From NCBI GenBank assembly GCA_016303095.1, contig JAEDMH010000145.1, positions 1 through 5,332 on the forward strand: 5,332 nt of DNA. The letters run 5' to 3'. Shown here piece after piece: positions 5,301 through 5,332 of this stretch. Position 1 is the stretch's first letter. Each line of letters starts with the position of its first letter. The notes beneath the pieces were generated by a model. That model was given only the letters and a program-made list of their open reading frames with translations. It made no database searches and was not told the DNA's origin. The translations under genes were made by a program, and so were the position numbers. The DNA comes from Lentisphaeria bacterium. Its GTDB lineage: Bacteria > Verrucomicrobiota > Lentisphaeria > Oligosphaerales > Oligosphaeraceae.

Positions 5301-5332
5301 ATCCCCCCCGCCGGAAAGAAGAGGAGCTAGAG

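Overview
The window is a stretch of high-GC bacterial chromosome with four protein genes and two tRNA genes. The three long genes have strong G/C-ending codon bias. The style of the pyruvate phosphate dikinase (PPDK), the 35-residue basic protein and several starts with weak or no Shine-Dalgarno suggest the Verrucomicrobiota or a relative. That placement is an inference from remembered family resemblance and was not tested. No insertion sequence, phage gene, CRISPR array or clear transfer signal is visible.

Layout, left to right. Bases 1-347 form a compact unit: a good sigma70-type promoter (31-58), a ribosome site, a 35-codon gene for a very basic peptide (121-228), then a run of tightly packed RNA hairpins ending in an excellent intrinsic terminator (317-347). 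Bases 348-443 are the leader of ppdK, with a consensus -35 box but a poor -10 box. ppdK (444-3257, +) encodes a full-length pyruvate phosphate dikinase. After 49 pyrimidine-rich bases containing ten consecutive C comes a zinc-binding Sir2-family NAD-dependent protein deacylase (3307-4083, +), probably in the same transcript.

From 4084 the orientation flips. An aldo/keto reductase (4133-4984, -) converges on the sirtuin across a 49-base AT-rich gap. Upstream of it on the minus strand lie a perfect tRNA terminator (5017-5045), tRNA-Ser(GCT) (5060-5149) and tRNA-Glu(TTC) (5173-5248). Both tRNAs have encoded CCA ends, and a shared promoter is likely at 5273-5300.

How the parts fit: PPDK interconverts pyruvate and phosphoenolpyruvate using ATP/AMP and Pi/PPi. 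The adjacent sirtuin could tune central metabolism by NAD-dependent deacetylation, with PPDK itself a possible target (inference). The reductase and tRNAs look like unrelated neighbours. I see no convincing new multi-gene system. The points most worth a second look are the hairpin run with mutually exclusive terminator and antiterminator-like folds between the tiny gene and ppdK, the C10 tract before a sirtuin that lacks a Shine-Dalgarno, and a reductase whose usual NADP-phosphate-binding arginine is a histidine.
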